Shown: positions 1 through 8,419 of the stretch, piece by piece
Position numbering within the stretch: the first letter of the stretch is position 1
Layout of the letters: every line of letters begins with the position of its first letter
Assembly: GCF_002002865.1 (NCBI RefSeq)
Contig: NZ_CP019508.1
Coordinates: 1,642,501-1,706,500, forward strand
Direction of reading: 5' to 3'
From: Brevundimonas sp. LM2
GTDB lineage: Bacteria; Pseudomonadota; Alphaproteobacteria; Caulobacterales; Caulobacteraceae
Length of the DNA stretch: 64,000 nucleotides
Position numbers and translations under genes: made by a program
Notes under the pieces: model-generated
The model's database searches: none
Told to the model about the DNA's origin: nothing
What the model saw: only the letters and a program-made list of their open reading frames with translations

Positions 1-57
1 TTCGCCCGGATCCGGCCTTAGGGTTTTCCGGCGGGGGCGGCGGGGGTAGAGCAGGGC

Positions 58-495
58 ATGACCCAGACCCCCCTCCGCCGCCTGATCGACCTGCCCGGCG
101 TCGCCGACCTCGAGGCCAAGGCCCTGATGAAGCCCGGCCACGCCGACCCCGCACGCCGCGACGAGTTTCCCGAGGTGGACGCGGTTCTGACGGCGGTGTT
201 CGGCCTGACCGCCGAGGCGGCCGAGGACGCGGCGCGGCCGGAGGATTGGGACAGCATAGAGCGCCTGTCGCCGCTGGACCAGGTCGAGGCCTTCGCCGCC
301 GAGGGCTGGGAAGTCACCGATGCGAAGAAGAAGCCGCTGCGGATGCTGGCGGTGATGGCCGAGCCGCTGGCGTTGGCCATGCGGGGGGTGGCGGGGGGGC
401 TGCCGGAGGCTCCGTTCGTGCCGGAGCCGAAGGAGGACACCGATCCTTGGGGCGCGGGGCTGGCGGCGGAGGCGGTGCGGTTTCGGAAGCGGTGA
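58..495 (+). CDS. Hypothetical protein, 145 aa
   Basis: I do not recognise this protein. It is acidic, soluble-looking, with no signal peptide or membrane segment, and has a Pro/Glu-rich stretch near the C terminus (PEAPFVPEPKED). The frame has the codon bias of its neighbours, including G/C at third positions, and is more protein-like than the overlapping antisense frame. It converges on the cobS gene with only 4 bases between the stops. A cobT partner often follows cobS in alphaproteobacteria; here this opposite-strand gene occupies that place, so cobT, if linked at all, is outside the window. Function unknown. Confidence 0.6.
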   Translation: MTQTPLRRLIDLPGVADLEAKALMKPGHADPARRDEFPEVDAVLTAVFGLTAEAAEDAARPEDWDSIERLSPLDQVEAFAAEGWEVTDAKKKPLRMLAVMAEPLALAMRGVAGGLPEAPFVPEPKEDTDPWGAGLAAEAVRFRKR

Positions 496-499
496 GCCG

Positions 500-1507
500 C
501 TAACCCACCTTCACCCGCGTCGCCGCCTCGGGGAGGTCCTCGCCGAAGGCCCGCTGGTAGAACTCGGCGATCGTCGGGCGTTCCAGCTCGTCGCACTTGT
601 TCAGGAAGGTCAGGCGGAACGACAGCCCGAGGTCGCCGCCGAAGATGGTGGCGTTCTGGGCCCAGGTGATCACCGTGCGGGGCGACATGACGGTGGAGAT
701 GTCGCCGTTCATGAAGGCGTTGCGGGTCATGTCGGCGACGCGGACCATGGCGGCGATGGCGCGGCGGCCGTCGGCCGTGGCCCATTCGGGGGCCTTGGCG
801 GCGACGATCTCGGCCTCCACGTCGTGGTCGAGGTAGTTCAGCGTGGTGACGATGTTCCAGCGGTCCATCTGGCCCTGATTGATCTGCTGGGTGCCGTGGT
901 ACAGGCCCGAGGTGTCGCCCAGGCCGATCGTGTTAGTCGTGGCGAACAGACGGAAATACTTGTTGGGGCGGATGACGCGGTTCTGGTCCAGCAGGGTCAG
1001 GCGGCCCTGCGCCTCCAGCACGCGCTGGATCACGAACATCACGTCGGGGCGGCCGGCGTCATATTCGTCGAACACCAGGGCGATCGGGCGCTGAATGGCC
1101 CAGGGCAGCATGCCCTCGCGGAACTCTGTGATCTGCTTGCCGTCCTTCAGGACGATGGCGTCCTTGCCGACCAGGTCGATCCGGCTGACGTGGCTGTCCA
1201 GGTTCACGCGGACGAGGGGCCAGTTCAGCTTGGCCGCGACCTGTTCGATATGGGTCGACTTTCCGGTGCCGTGATAGCCCTGGACCATGACGCGACGGTC
1301 GTGGGCGAAGCCGGCGCAGATGGCCAGGGTGGTCTGGGGATCGAACCGGTAGGCCGGGTCCGCTTCGGGCACATGGCTGTCGACCGTGTCGAAAATCGGC
1401 ACGGTAATGTCGGCGTCGATGCCGAAGGCTTCACGCACGGTGACCTTGCGGTGGGGTTCGAACGTCAGCAGGGGGTCGGGGGTCGCGTCGAGGAGGGAGA
1501 GGGCCAT
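500..1507 (-). CDS. cobS: Cobaltochelatase subunit CobS (AAA+ ATPase)
   Basis: CobS is the AAA+ motor of the aerobic cobaltochelatase CobNST, which inserts cobalt into hydrogenobyrinate diamide in vitamin B12 synthesis. The 335-aa length is typical. Walker A is GYHGTGKST at residues 77-85, Walker B is ALVFDEYD, and the sensor-like stretch LFATTNTIG follows. The N terminus contains the CobS-typical [10 protein letters not shown] segment. No CobN or CobT is present in the window. CobS-like proteins can also be paired with a CobT-like von Willebrand protein in roles other than cobalamin synthesis, so the exact substrate is inferred from family similarity alone. Confidence 0.9.
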   Translation of the reverse strand: MALSLLDATPDPLLTFEPHRKVTVREAFGIDADITVPIFDTVDSHVPEADPAYRFDPQTTLAICAGFAHDRRVMVQGYHGTGKSTHIEQVAAKLNWPLVRVNLDSHVSRIDLVGKDAIVLKDGKQITEFREGMLPWAIQRPIALVFDEYDAGRPDVMFVIQRVLEAQGRLTLLDQNRVIRPNKYFRLFATTNTIGLGDTSGLYHGTQQINQGQMDRWNIVTTLNYLDHDVEAEIVAAKAPEWATADGRRAIAAMVRVADMTRNAFMNGDISTVMSPRTVITWAQNATIFGGDLGLSFRLTFLNKCDELERPTIAEFYQRAFGEDLPEAATRVKVG

Positions 1508-1926
1508 GGCCTACCCTTAGAAAACGCGGAAGGCCGGGTCCAGCGCCGCCGCCCACGAATCGCGGAGGCGGCGATTTGGCCGCGCGTGCCTCAGCTCGGA
1601 TCAGCCGCCGGGCGCGAAATCGGCCTATGCCGCAGAGCCCGCAGCCCCCGGCTCAGCATGGCAAGATCCCGCCGTAAACCGCGTCCGCTCAAAGTTTGAA
1701 GGTCAAACGAATATTCGAAATCCGGAATAATAGAATGACGCCGAGTAGTATTTTCAGTTGAAGATTCGACGCGGTCCATATTGGTTAGCGCTCCCTGCGC
1801 CATGAACCAATATAGCGAAGCTGGACAATATTTGTTCCAGCTCTTTCAAAATAAGAAAACGTCGATCGCTGTCGCAATCGACGTTTCCTTATATTCGAAG
1901 CTTTTCGAGTCTATACTATCTGAGTT
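1508..1926. other. Intergenic region, AT-richer than surroundings
   Basis: This 419-base gap between cobS and ohr has no convincing gene. Its right half (about 1690-1925) is visibly richer in A and T than its flanks. It holds the ohr terminator described separately. Short open frames here have no coding character. Confidence 0.5.
1846..1886 (-). terminator. Rho-independent terminator of ohr
   Basis: A perfect 10-bp inverted repeat (AAACGTCGAT at 1857-1866 and ATCGACGTTT at 1877-1886) encloses a 10-base loop. On the minus strand the hairpin is followed by a T-rich run (TTCTTATTTTG), which is the intrinsic-terminator layout. It lies about 40 bases after the ohr stop. Confidence 0.8.
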
Positions 1927-2355
1927 CTACTCAGCGCTGAGGGCGACATCGACATTGCCGCGCGTGGCATTGGAATAGGGGCAGACCTGGTGGGCCTTCT
2001 CGATCAGGGCGTCGATCGTGGCCTGGTCCAGTCCGTGGTCGGTGACCTTCAGGTCCACGGAGATGTTGAACCCCTCGCCGTGGTCGTTCTTGCCGAAGCC
2101 GATCCCGGAATGGACCTGGGTATCCGGGCCGACCGGCGTGCCGGCGTCCTTGGAGACCAGTCGCAGGGCGCCGAGATAGCAGGCGGCATAGCCCGCCGCG
2201 AACAGTTGTTCGGGATTGCTGCCCGGGCCGTCGTCTCCGCCCATGGCCTTGGGCACCGACAGGGAGACGTCGATCTTGCCGTCGTCGGTGCGCGACCGGC
2301 CACCGGCGCGACCGCCGCCGGAAGCGGTGGCGTGGGCTTTGTAGAGGACGTCCAT
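1927..2355 (-). CDS. ohr: Organic hydroperoxide resistance protein (Ohr/OsmC family)
   Basis: Ohr is a cytoplasmic thiol peroxidase that reduces organic and lipid hydroperoxides, using lipoylated proteins as reductant in well-studied members. The 142-aa protein carries both redox cysteines in family context: Cys59 in AAGYAACY and Cys125 in HQVCPYSNAT. The N-terminal VLYKAHATASGGGR segment is also diagnostic of Ohr rather than OsmC. No ohrR repressor gene is adjacent. It is monocistronic, with a clear terminator downstream. Confidence 0.93.
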   Translation of the reverse strand: MDVLYKAHATASGGGRAGGRSRTDDGKIDVSLSVPKAMGGDDGPGSNPEQLFAAGYAACYLGALRLVSKDAGTPVGPDTQVHSGIGFGKNDHGEGFNISVDLKVTDHGLDQATIDALIEKAHQVCPYSNATRGNVDVALSAE

Positions 2356-2412
2356 GGGAAGGCTCCGTTCCGAAAGAGGGAGCGCTTCAGATAGGCACGG
2401 TCACGCTGACCG

Positions 2413-3081
2413 CTAGGCGATGCCGGCCTTCTTGAGAATCTTGTAGGCCTTGATCACGCGCACCAGCTTGGCCTCGGCCCCGCGGTCGCCCTGATTGTGG
2501 TCGGGGTGACAGCGTTTCAGCAGGTCGTGATAGGCGGCCTTGATCTTCTCCTTGGACGAGCCGGGCTCGAGGTCGAGGTCGGCGAAGGCCCCGCGCTCGA
2601 TCTTGCCGACGCGGCGGTCCTCGGTCGGGGTCTGCTGGGCCTGGTCGCCCTTGCGGCCGAACAGGCCGAAACTGTCGCGCCAGCTGCCGGCCCCGGCCGT
2701 GTTGGCCGTGCCCATCTTGGCGGCGAAGGCGGCGGCCTCGCGCGAGTTCTTGCCGGCCTTCATCTCCCAGGTCGGGCGGCCGCCGGTCATAGCCTCGTTT
2801 TCCTTGGCCGCGCGGATCTGGGCCTCGTTCATGCCGGCGTAGAAATTCCAGCTCTTGTTGTACTCGCCCGCGTGCGGCTGACAGAAATCATAGAAGTCGT
2901 TCAACCGCTCGCGCGACTTGGGCGCGCGCGCGGTCGCGGGCTTGGTGCAGTCGGGCCAGTTGCACGGCTTCTCGCCAGGCTTCAGGTGCAGGACGTCGGC
3001 CTCCGCCTCGGCCTCTCCGGCCTTGGGGGGTTTGATCCGCATATCTTTGAAGCGGGGCTTGTACTCGAATGACGCTGGCAT
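2413..3081 (-). CDS. DnaJ-domain protein (J-domain at C terminus)
   Basis: A 222-aa protein with a C-terminal J domain, about residues 165-222 (FADLDLEPGSSKEKIKAAYH, then the hallmark HPD in KRCHPDHNQGDR). The N-terminal part has a CNWPDC...FCQPH pattern of Cys/His that could bind a metal, followed by KSWNFYAGM. The layout matches the J-domain gene that sits with bolA and cobS in many alphaproteobacteria. It should stimulate DnaK-type ATPase activity on an unknown client. It is divergent from bolA with 45 bases between the two start codons, so the promoters overlap. Confidence 0.85.
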   Translation of the reverse strand: MPASFEYKPRFKDMRIKPPKAGEAEAEADVLHLKPGEKPCNWPDCTKPATARAPKSRERLNDFYDFCQPHAGEYNKSWNFYAGMNEAQIRAAKENEAMTGGRPTWEMKAGKNSREAAAFAAKMGTANTAGAGSWRDSFGLFGRKGDQAQQTPTEDRRVGKIERGAFADLDLEPGSSKEKIKAAYHDLLKRCHPDHNQGDRGAEAKLVRVIKAYKILKKAGIA

Positions 3082-3126
3082 TGGTCACAGTGTAGGGTGG
3101 AATTGGTCACCATCAAGGAAGCGAAT

Positions 3127-3456
3127 ATGCCCGAAGGCCCGATCGCGACGATTATCCGCAGAAAACTGACGGATTCGCTCGATCCGACACATTTGGAGAT
3201 CGAGGACGACAGCGCGCGGCACGCCGGACATCATCACGAGGGGGGGATGGACGCGCGGCCTGGCGGCGAAAGCCACTTCAATCTGCTGTTGGTCTCGAGC
3301 GCCTTCCTCGGCCAGGGCCGGGTGCAGCGGCAGAGGACGGTGAACAGTCTGTTGGCCGAACAGCTGGCCGGCCCGGTCCATGCCCTTTCGATCCGGGCCA
3401 TGACGCCGGCAGAAGCCGAGGTTTCTGTAGGAAAACCAGTGTTCACGTCGTCTTAG
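3127..3456 (+). CDS. bolA: BolA family protein
   Basis: A 109-aa BolA/YrbA-fold protein. BolA proteins pair with monothiol glutaredoxins to handle Fe-S clusters and can act in stress-related regulation. The start at 3127 (MPEGPIATIIRRKL) is preceded by a good ribosome-binding site (AAGGAAG, 3115-3121). Family features are the LEIEDDSARHAGHHHEGG motif with the conserved His residues, ESHFNLLLVS, and the GPVHALSI segment with its conserved His. Divergent from the J-domain gene, an arrangement common in this class. Confidence 0.9.
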   Translation: MPEGPIATIIRRKLTDSLDPTHLEIEDDSARHAGHHHEGGMDARPGGESHFNLLLVSSAFLGQGRVQRQRTVNSLLAEQLAGPVHALSIRAMTPAEAEVSVGKPVFTSS

Positions 3457-3506
3457 AAGGTTCGCCGTAACGTCGTGGCGGGACTGTTCAGACGCTTGGG
3501 AAATGC

Positions 3507-5324
3507 ATGGTTGGCTCTGAGGATATCAGCAAAAGCCTCGAGAGCGGCCGAAGCGATGCGGGCGAGGCGGCGCAGGCGCTGACCGCGATCCTGCAGACGC
3601 AATATCTTCGCTATCTGATCATCGCCAGCTGGGCCCTGGGGCTCTGGGGCACCGTCGGGTCGTTCGCGGCGATCGTCTGGTTCTGCGGCACGGTGGCGGC
3701 GGGCGCTCTGCGCGGGGCGTTCGAGCGTCGCATGGCCGGACGGGTCGACGCCGGATGGGGCCTGCTGTTTCCCGCGGTCGCCACCGTGACCACCGCGGCC
3801 TGGGCCTCGGCGCCGCTGATGGCCTGGTTCGCGGATGTCGCCTTTGGTCAACCCCTGGCCGTCGGCCTGCTGATCAGCGGCTATGTGCTGGTCTTCTCGC
3901 AGCTTCGAAGCTCGCCGAAACAGGCGATCGTGATTTCCTCCCCCTATTCGGTGGTCGCCCTGATCATCGCGGCCAGCCTCTGGGGCGGACCCGAGTTCAT
4001 TTCCTTTCTCAGCCTGTTGCCGCTGACGTCCGCCGGCCTTTTCGTGCTCGTGACCATGACGATGCTGCGCGAGGAGCGGATCAAGGCGTTTCAGGAGCAT
4101 CAGGCCCATCTGATCGAGGAACTGCAGACAGCCAGAGACAAGGCCGATGCCGCCAGCCAGGCCAAGTCCAATTTCCTGGGCATCATCTCGCACGAGCTCC
4201 GCACGCCCATGAACGGCGTGCTGGGGGCGGCCCAGCTTCTGAGCGCGACGCGGCTGGAGACGACCCAGCGCGAATATCTGTCGATCATCCGCAACTCCGG
4301 CGACAACCTGCTGCACCTGCTGAACGACATCCTGGACATGACCAAGATCGAGGCCGGCAAGATGACCTTCGAGGTCATCGACATCTGCATGGACGACCTG
4401 CATCGCCGCGTCACCGGACCGTTCATCGCCCAGGCCGAGGCCAAGGGACTGCAGTTCGACTGCGCGTTCGAGGGCGAGATGCCGGCCGTGGTGCGGGGCG
4501 ATCCGCTGCGGATTTGCCAGGTCATTCAGAACCTGCTGTCCAATGCCGTCAAATTCACCGAGACGGGGGTGATCCGCTATGCCGTGCGGGCCCGCCGCAT
4601 CAACGACCGTCGCGCGGCCTTCGAATTCTCCGTGACCGACAGCGGCTCGGGGATCGCGCCCCAGGATCTGGAGCGGCTGTTCCAGCCCTTCACCCAGGTC
4701 GACGCCTCCTCGACGCGCCGCTTCGGCGGGACCGGTCTGGGCCTGACCATCGCCCGGCGGATGGCCAACATCATGAAAGGCGACATCGCGGTCCAGTCGA
4801 CGGTCGGCCAGGGGTCTTCCTTCACCCTGACGGTCGAGGCCGAGGTGGTCGAATGGCAGGCGGTGGCGCAGGCCGAGGCCGTCGACGCAGAAGTGGGGCA
4901 GGGCGAGAGCCTATCGGTGCTGGTCGTGGAGGATCATCCGGTCAACCGCATGATCCTGGAGGCCTGGCTGGGCTCGGCCGGCCACGTCGCGGCCTCCGCG
5001 GAAGACGGTCGAATCGCGGTCGATATGGCGGGACATCAAGCCTTCGACCTGATCATCATGGACGTGAACATGCCGGTGATGGACGGGCTGACCGCTACGC
5101 GTCTGATCCGGTCGAGCGGGGCCAATACGGAAACGCCGATCGCCGTGCTGTCGGCCTCGGCGCGTCACGAGGACCATGAAGCGGGGCTGGAGGCGGGGGC
5201 GGACGCCTATCTGAACAAGCCCATCGATTTCGCCGCCCTGGCGCAGTTGATGCAGAGGGTTCGTGGCGGGCGGGCCGGCCTGCAGGCGGCCGCGGAAAGT
5301 GTTCAGACGGCGGCGGCGGCCTGA
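3507..5324 (+). CDS. Membrane-bound hybrid sensor histidine kinase with receiver domain
   Basis: A 605-aa hybrid kinase. The N-terminal about 190 residues hold several hydrophobic membrane segments (for example YLIIASWALGLWGTVGSFAA and the SPYSVVALIIAASLWGG region). A coiled-coil linker leads to the HisKA domain with H-box NFLGIISHELRTPMNG (His229). The HATPase domain has N-box NLLSNAVKFTE, G1 DSGSGIAP, F-box LFQPFTQ and G2 GGTGLGLTIARR. The C-terminal receiver (about 470-590) has acidic pocket ED, phospho-acceptor Asp519 in IIMDVNMPVMDG, and NKP lysine. No HPt protein or response regulator is adjacent, so the phosphorelay partner is elsewhere. The signal sensed is unknown. Confidence 0.92.
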   Translation: MVGSEDISKSLESGRSDAGEAAQALTAILQTQYLRYLIIASWALGLWGTVGSFAAIVWFCGTVAAGALRGAFERRMAGRVDAGWGLLFPAVATVTTAAWASAPLMAWFADVAFGQPLAVGLLISGYVLVFSQLRSSPKQAIVISSPYSVVALIIAASLWGGPEFISFLSLLPLTSAGLFVLVTMTMLREERIKAFQEHQAHLIEELQTARDKADAASQAKSNFLGIISHELRTPMNGVLGAAQLLSATRLETTQREYLSIIRNSGDNLLHLLNDILDMTKIEAGKMTFEVIDICMDDLHRRVTGPFIAQAEAKGLQFDCAFEGEMPAVVRGDPLRICQVIQNLLSNAVKFTETGVIRYAVRARRINDRRAAFEFSVTDSGSGIAPQDLERLFQPFTQVDASSTRRFGGTGLGLTIARRMANIMKGDIAVQSTVGQGSSFTLTVEAEVVEWQAVAQAEAVDAEVGQGESLSVLVVEDHPVNRMILEAWLGSAGHVAASAEDGRIAVDMAGHQAFDLIIMDVNMPVMDGLTATRLIRSSGANTETPIAVLSASARHEDHEAGLEAGADAYLNKPIDFAALAQLMQRVRGGRAGLQAAAESVQTAAAA

Positions 5325-5418
5325 ACCGGGGCTGACGGCCGGCGTTCAGAAGCCGCTCAGCGGCGGACTCCTAGTGTGAGGGCAAGTCGGATCGTCCGAC
5401 GCATCAGGAGACACCGCC

Positions 5419-5910
5419 GTGAAGAAGTTCACCACCGCCGCTCTCGCCGCCCTCATCGCCGCAGGCTCCATGGGTGTCGCATCGGCCGCCGACGCCCAGT
5501 CGCGCTACGAGCGCAACGACCGCCAGGAACAGCGTGACGATCGGCGCGACGACCGCCAGGACAACCGCCAAGATCGCCACGAGTACCGTCAGGACAATCG
5601 CGAGGATCGTCGGGAATACCGTCAGGACAACCGTCAGCAGGCGCGGGCTTATGACCGTTGGCAACAGGCTCAGCGTCGCTACAGCGCGCCCCGCTATGCC
5701 CCGCCGCGCGGTTACCAGGTTCGCAGCTGGTCCTACGGCCAGCGCCTGCCCAGCTACTACTCGCGGGGCTATGTCGTGAACGACTACAACCGCTACGGCC
5801 TTCGCGCCCCGCCGCGCGGCTACCAGTATGTCCGCAGCGGCAACGACGTGGTCCTGGCCGCCGTCGCCGGGGGCCTGATCACCGCCGTGATCGCCGGCCT
5901 GTTCGACTAA
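5419..5910 (+). CDS. RcnB-like periplasmic protein, Arg/Asp-rich
   Basis: A 163-aa exported protein with a clean signal peptide (MKKFTTAALAALIAAGS...ASAADA). Residues 30-75 are a low-complexity run of DRQ, DDR and EYRQDN units. The C terminus has the RcnB-like core (two APPRGYQ repeats, then YVRSGNDVVLAAVAGGLI). RcnB of E. coli limits nickel/cobalt loss in the periplasm, but this broad family is mostly uncharacterised, so a metal role is only a guess. The gene is followed by a strong terminator. Confidence 0.8.
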   Translation: MKKFTTAALAALIAAGSMGVASAADAQSRYERNDRQEQRDDRRDDRQDNRQDRHEYRQDNREDRREYRQDNRQQARAYDRWQQAQRRYSAPRYAPPRGYQVRSWSYGQRLPSYYSRGYVVNDYNRYGLRAPPRGYQYVRSGNDVVLAAVAGGLITAVIAGLFD

Positions 5911-5935
5911 GGCTCGCGCGTTCGACAAGACTTCG

Positions 5936-5963
5936 CCCCGGGGGGAGACCTCCGGGGTGTTTT
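5936..5963 (+). terminator. Rho-independent terminator after the RcnB-like gene
   Basis: A 9-bp G/C stem (CCCCGGGGG at 5936-5944 and CCTCCGGGG at 5949-5957) with a GAGA tetraloop is followed by TGTTTT. It lies 26 bases after the stop codon. Confidence 0.8.
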
Positions 5964-5998
5964 CGCGTTTGGAGTGACCCGTGCCTAGATGAGGGTCG

Positions 5999-7690
5999 AT
6001 GCGCGCCTTTGCCGAACTGCTGGATCGCCTGTCGCTGACGGGCTCGAGGAATGCCAAGCTGGTGCTTCTGCGCGACTATCTGCGCGCCACGCCCGACCCG
6101 GACCGCGGTTGGGCCCTGGCGGCCCTGACGGGCGAGCTCAGCTTCAATGCGGCCAAGCCGGCCATGATCCGCCGCGCGGTCGAGGCGCGGGTCGATCCGG
6201 TGCTGTTCCGCTGGTCGTACGACTATGTCGGCGATCTGGCCGAGACGGTCGCCCTGATCTGGCCGGCGGACCCCGACCATCGCCCCAACCGCGAGCCGGA
6301 GCTGGGGGAGATCGTCGACGCCTTGATGGGCGCCAAACGCGGGGAGGTTCAGGGTCTGCTCGAAGGCTGGCTGGACGCCCTGGCGCCAAAAGGCCGGTGG
6401 GCCCTGTTGAAGCTGGTGACCGGGGCGCTGCGCGTCGGCCTGTCGGCCCGGCTGGCGAAGACGGCGACGGCCATGGTGCGCCCTGAGTCCATATCGCAGC
6501 CGCCCGATCCGGAGGGGGACGAGACTGTGATCGGGCTGGACCCGGTGGACGTGTCCGAGATCGAGGAGGTCTGGCACGGGCTGGAAGCCCCCTATGGGGA
6601 TCTGTTCGCCTGGCTGGAAGGGCGGGCCGAACGGCCCAGCCCCGACGCCCCCGGCCGTTTCCGGCCCGTCATGCTGGCCGTCGCCATCGATGAAGCGGTG
6701 GACTTCGCAAAGCTGAGGCCGGCCGACTATGCCGCCGAATGGAAATGGGACGGCATCCGGGTCCAGGCGGTCCGCGAGGCGGGAGTGACACGCCTGTATT
6801 CCCGCACGGGTGACGAAATCTCGGCCACCTTTCCCGACGTGATGGAGGCCCTGGCGTTCGAGGGGGCGATCGATGGCGAACTGCTGGTCTGGCGCGACGG
6901 CGCGGTGGCCCCGTTCGGCGATCTGCAGCAGCGGCTGAACCGCAAGGCCGTCGACGCCAAGACCATGGCCGCCTATCCGGCCGCCATCGTGGCCTATGAC
7001 GCCCTGGCGCTGGACGGCGAGGACCTGCGCGGTCTGCCGCTGCGCGAACGGCGCGCGCGGCTTGAGGCCATGGTGGCGGCCCATGCGGGCGAGCGGCTGC
7101 ATCTGTCGCCGCTGGTCGCCTACGACAGCTGGGAGGCCCTGGGCGTGCTGCGCGCCGACCCTCCGGTTGGCGCGGCGGCCGAAGGGCTGATGTTGAAGCG
7201 CTGGGACAGCGTCTATGTCGCCGGCCGCCCCAAGGGGCCCTGGTTCAAGTGGAAACGCGATCCGCATTCCATCGACTGCGTGCTGATGTACGCCCAGCGC
7301 GGCCATGGGAAACGCTCCAGCTTCTATTCCGACTTCACCTTCGGCGTCTGGACCGCGGACGGCGCGCTGACGCCGGTCGGCAAGGCCTATTTCGGCTTCA
7401 CCGATGAGGAGTTGAAACAGCTCGACAAGTTCGTGCGCGACCACACCATCGACCGGTTCGGTCCTGTGCGCTCGGTCAAGGCCGGGCGGGATTTCGGTCT
7501 GGTGCTGGAGATCGCCTTCGAAGGCCTGAACCGGTCGCCCCGGCACAAGTCCGGCGTGGCCATGCGCTTCCCCCGCATCGGCCGCATCCGCTGGGACAAG
7601 CCCGCGCGCGAGGCGGCGACCATCGCCGAGGTCATGGACCTGCTCGACGCCATCGAAGGCGGCGGCGGTCGGATCGGCAAGAGCGGCTAG
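5999..7690 (+). CDS. ATP-dependent DNA ligase (cisplatin-damage-response type)
   Basis: A 563-aa single-polypeptide ATP-dependent ligase. Residues 1-200 form the N-terminal DNA-binding domain. Adenylation motif I is EWKWDGIR with nucleophile Lys249, motif III region IDGELLVW, motif IV EGLMLKRWDS and motif V WFKWKRD, followed by the OB-fold domain (about 420-540). This ligase type usually sits in an operon with a metallo-beta-lactamase-fold exonuclease and a large DEXH helicase. Neither partner is here: upstream is the RcnB-like gene and its terminator, downstream an opposite-strand gene. It is expected to seal nicks in repair. No SOS box was recognised upstream. Confidence 0.92.
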   Translation: MRAFAELLDRLSLTGSRNAKLVLLRDYLRATPDPDRGWALAALTGELSFNAAKPAMIRRAVEARVDPVLFRWSYDYVGDLAETVALIWPADPDHRPNREPELGEIVDALMGAKRGEVQGLLEGWLDALAPKGRWALLKLVTGALRVGLSARLAKTATAMVRPESISQPPDPEGDETVIGLDPVDVSEIEEVWHGLEAPYGDLFAWLEGRAERPSPDAPGRFRPVMLAVAIDEAVDFAKLRPADYAAEWKWDGIRVQAVREAGVTRLYSRTGDEISATFPDVMEALAFEGAIDGELLVWRDGAVAPFGDLQQRLNRKAVDAKTMAAYPAAIVAYDALALDGEDLRGLPLRERRARLEAMVAAHAGERLHLSPLVAYDSWEALGVLRADPPVGAAAEGLMLKRWDSVYVAGRPKGPWFKWKRDPHSIDCVLMYAQRGHGKRSSFYSDFTFGVWTADGALTPVGKAYFGFTDEELKQLDKFVRDHTIDRFGPVRSVKAGRDFGLVLEIAFEGLNRSPRHKSGVAMRFPRIGRIRWDKPAREAATIAEVMDLLDAIEGGGGRIGKSG

Positions 7691-8391
7691 GCGGCCTTGC
7701 GTCGTGTCCGCCAGGCGCGATCCAGCTGGTCCGAGATCCCGCAGAGCTGCAGGAAGGTGATCACTGAAACGGACTGCGGCGCACCTAGGCTGCGTATAAG
7801 AGCGTGACCGGCCGGAGCCGGTGCCGTCGCCTCGATCATGAGCGGTACCAGGGTCCAGCGGGTCGGGAAGGGCTGGACATCAACGGCTGGTTCCGCCCGC
7901 AGATGCGGGCAATGCGCGAGCGAGAGGTCCGAGCACCGGCGATGCAGGGGGGCGATCGCGCCGGCGTCGATCAGGACCTGGGCGTCGTCGATCCCGGGCG
8001 ACAGGTCCAGGCCCCGGCCCGACGCCCGCAGCCGCCCGGCCGGAACGCGTCGGGCGACCTGGGTTACCCGGTCGTCTTCGGCGGTCGCTTCACCGCACAT
8101 CGGACACAGCATCCGCGCCACGCTCAAGCGCTGGCGTAGCAAATGATTCTTCGAATACTCCGGCCGGCCATAGCCCGCCTGTTCGCCCTGGCTCAGGGCT
8201 AGTCGTCCGCCTACGGACGGACAGCGTCGTACGCCGAGGATCGCTTCCGCGGTCCAGCTGGTGACCCAGGGAACATCGACGCCGACGATCAGGGAAGATT
8301 TCTTCAGCGCACCACTCCAGAAGCGATCCTTGGTCTGAACCCGTATCGTCCCGCCGTCGAGCACCAGTTTTTCCCGCCCGGCGGGTTCCAA
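7687..8391 (-). CDS. Hypothetical protein with Cys/His cluster
   Basis: The stop overlaps the ligase stop by 4 bases on the opposite strand. The frame runs 234 aa; an internal ATG at residue 94 (MLCPMCGEATAEDDRVTQVA) could be the true start, because the protein from that point is coherent and contains the only metal-ligand-like residues: CPMC, an LHRRC motif and AHCPHL. That shape suggests a small zinc-binding domain. I recognise no function. The N-terminal 90 residues look less conserved in style (KDRFWSGALKK, PSVGGRLALSQGEQ) and might be non-coding extension. Confidence 0.5.
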   Translation of the reverse strand: MEPAGREKLVLDGGTIRVQTKDRFWSGALKKSSLIVGVDVPWVTSWTAEAILGVRRCPSVGGRLALSQGEQAGYGRPEYSKNHLLRQRLSVARMLCPMCGEATAEDDRVTQVARRVPAGRLRASGRGLDLSPGIDDAQVLIDAGAIAPLHRRCSDLSLAHCPHLRAEPAVDVQPFPTRWTLVPLMIEATAPAPAGHALIRSLGAPQSVSVITFLQLCGISDQLDRAWRTRRKAA

Positions 8392-8419
8392 TCCGGACGT
8401 TAGGCGTTAGACCGCACCG

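Noticed and set aside
18-785. Minus-strand frame of 255 codons
   Set aside because: It overlaps both the plausible 58-495 gene and the end of cobS; Arg/His/Ser-rich composition is typical of a shadow frame.
1591-1978. Two short frames in the cobS-ohr gap
   Set aside because: Codon use is unlike coding regions here, and one runs through the ohr terminator hairpin.
3453-4403. Minus-strand frame of 316 codons opposite the histidine kinase
   Set aside because: The sense strand encodes all kinase motifs; the antisense product has no coherent domain.
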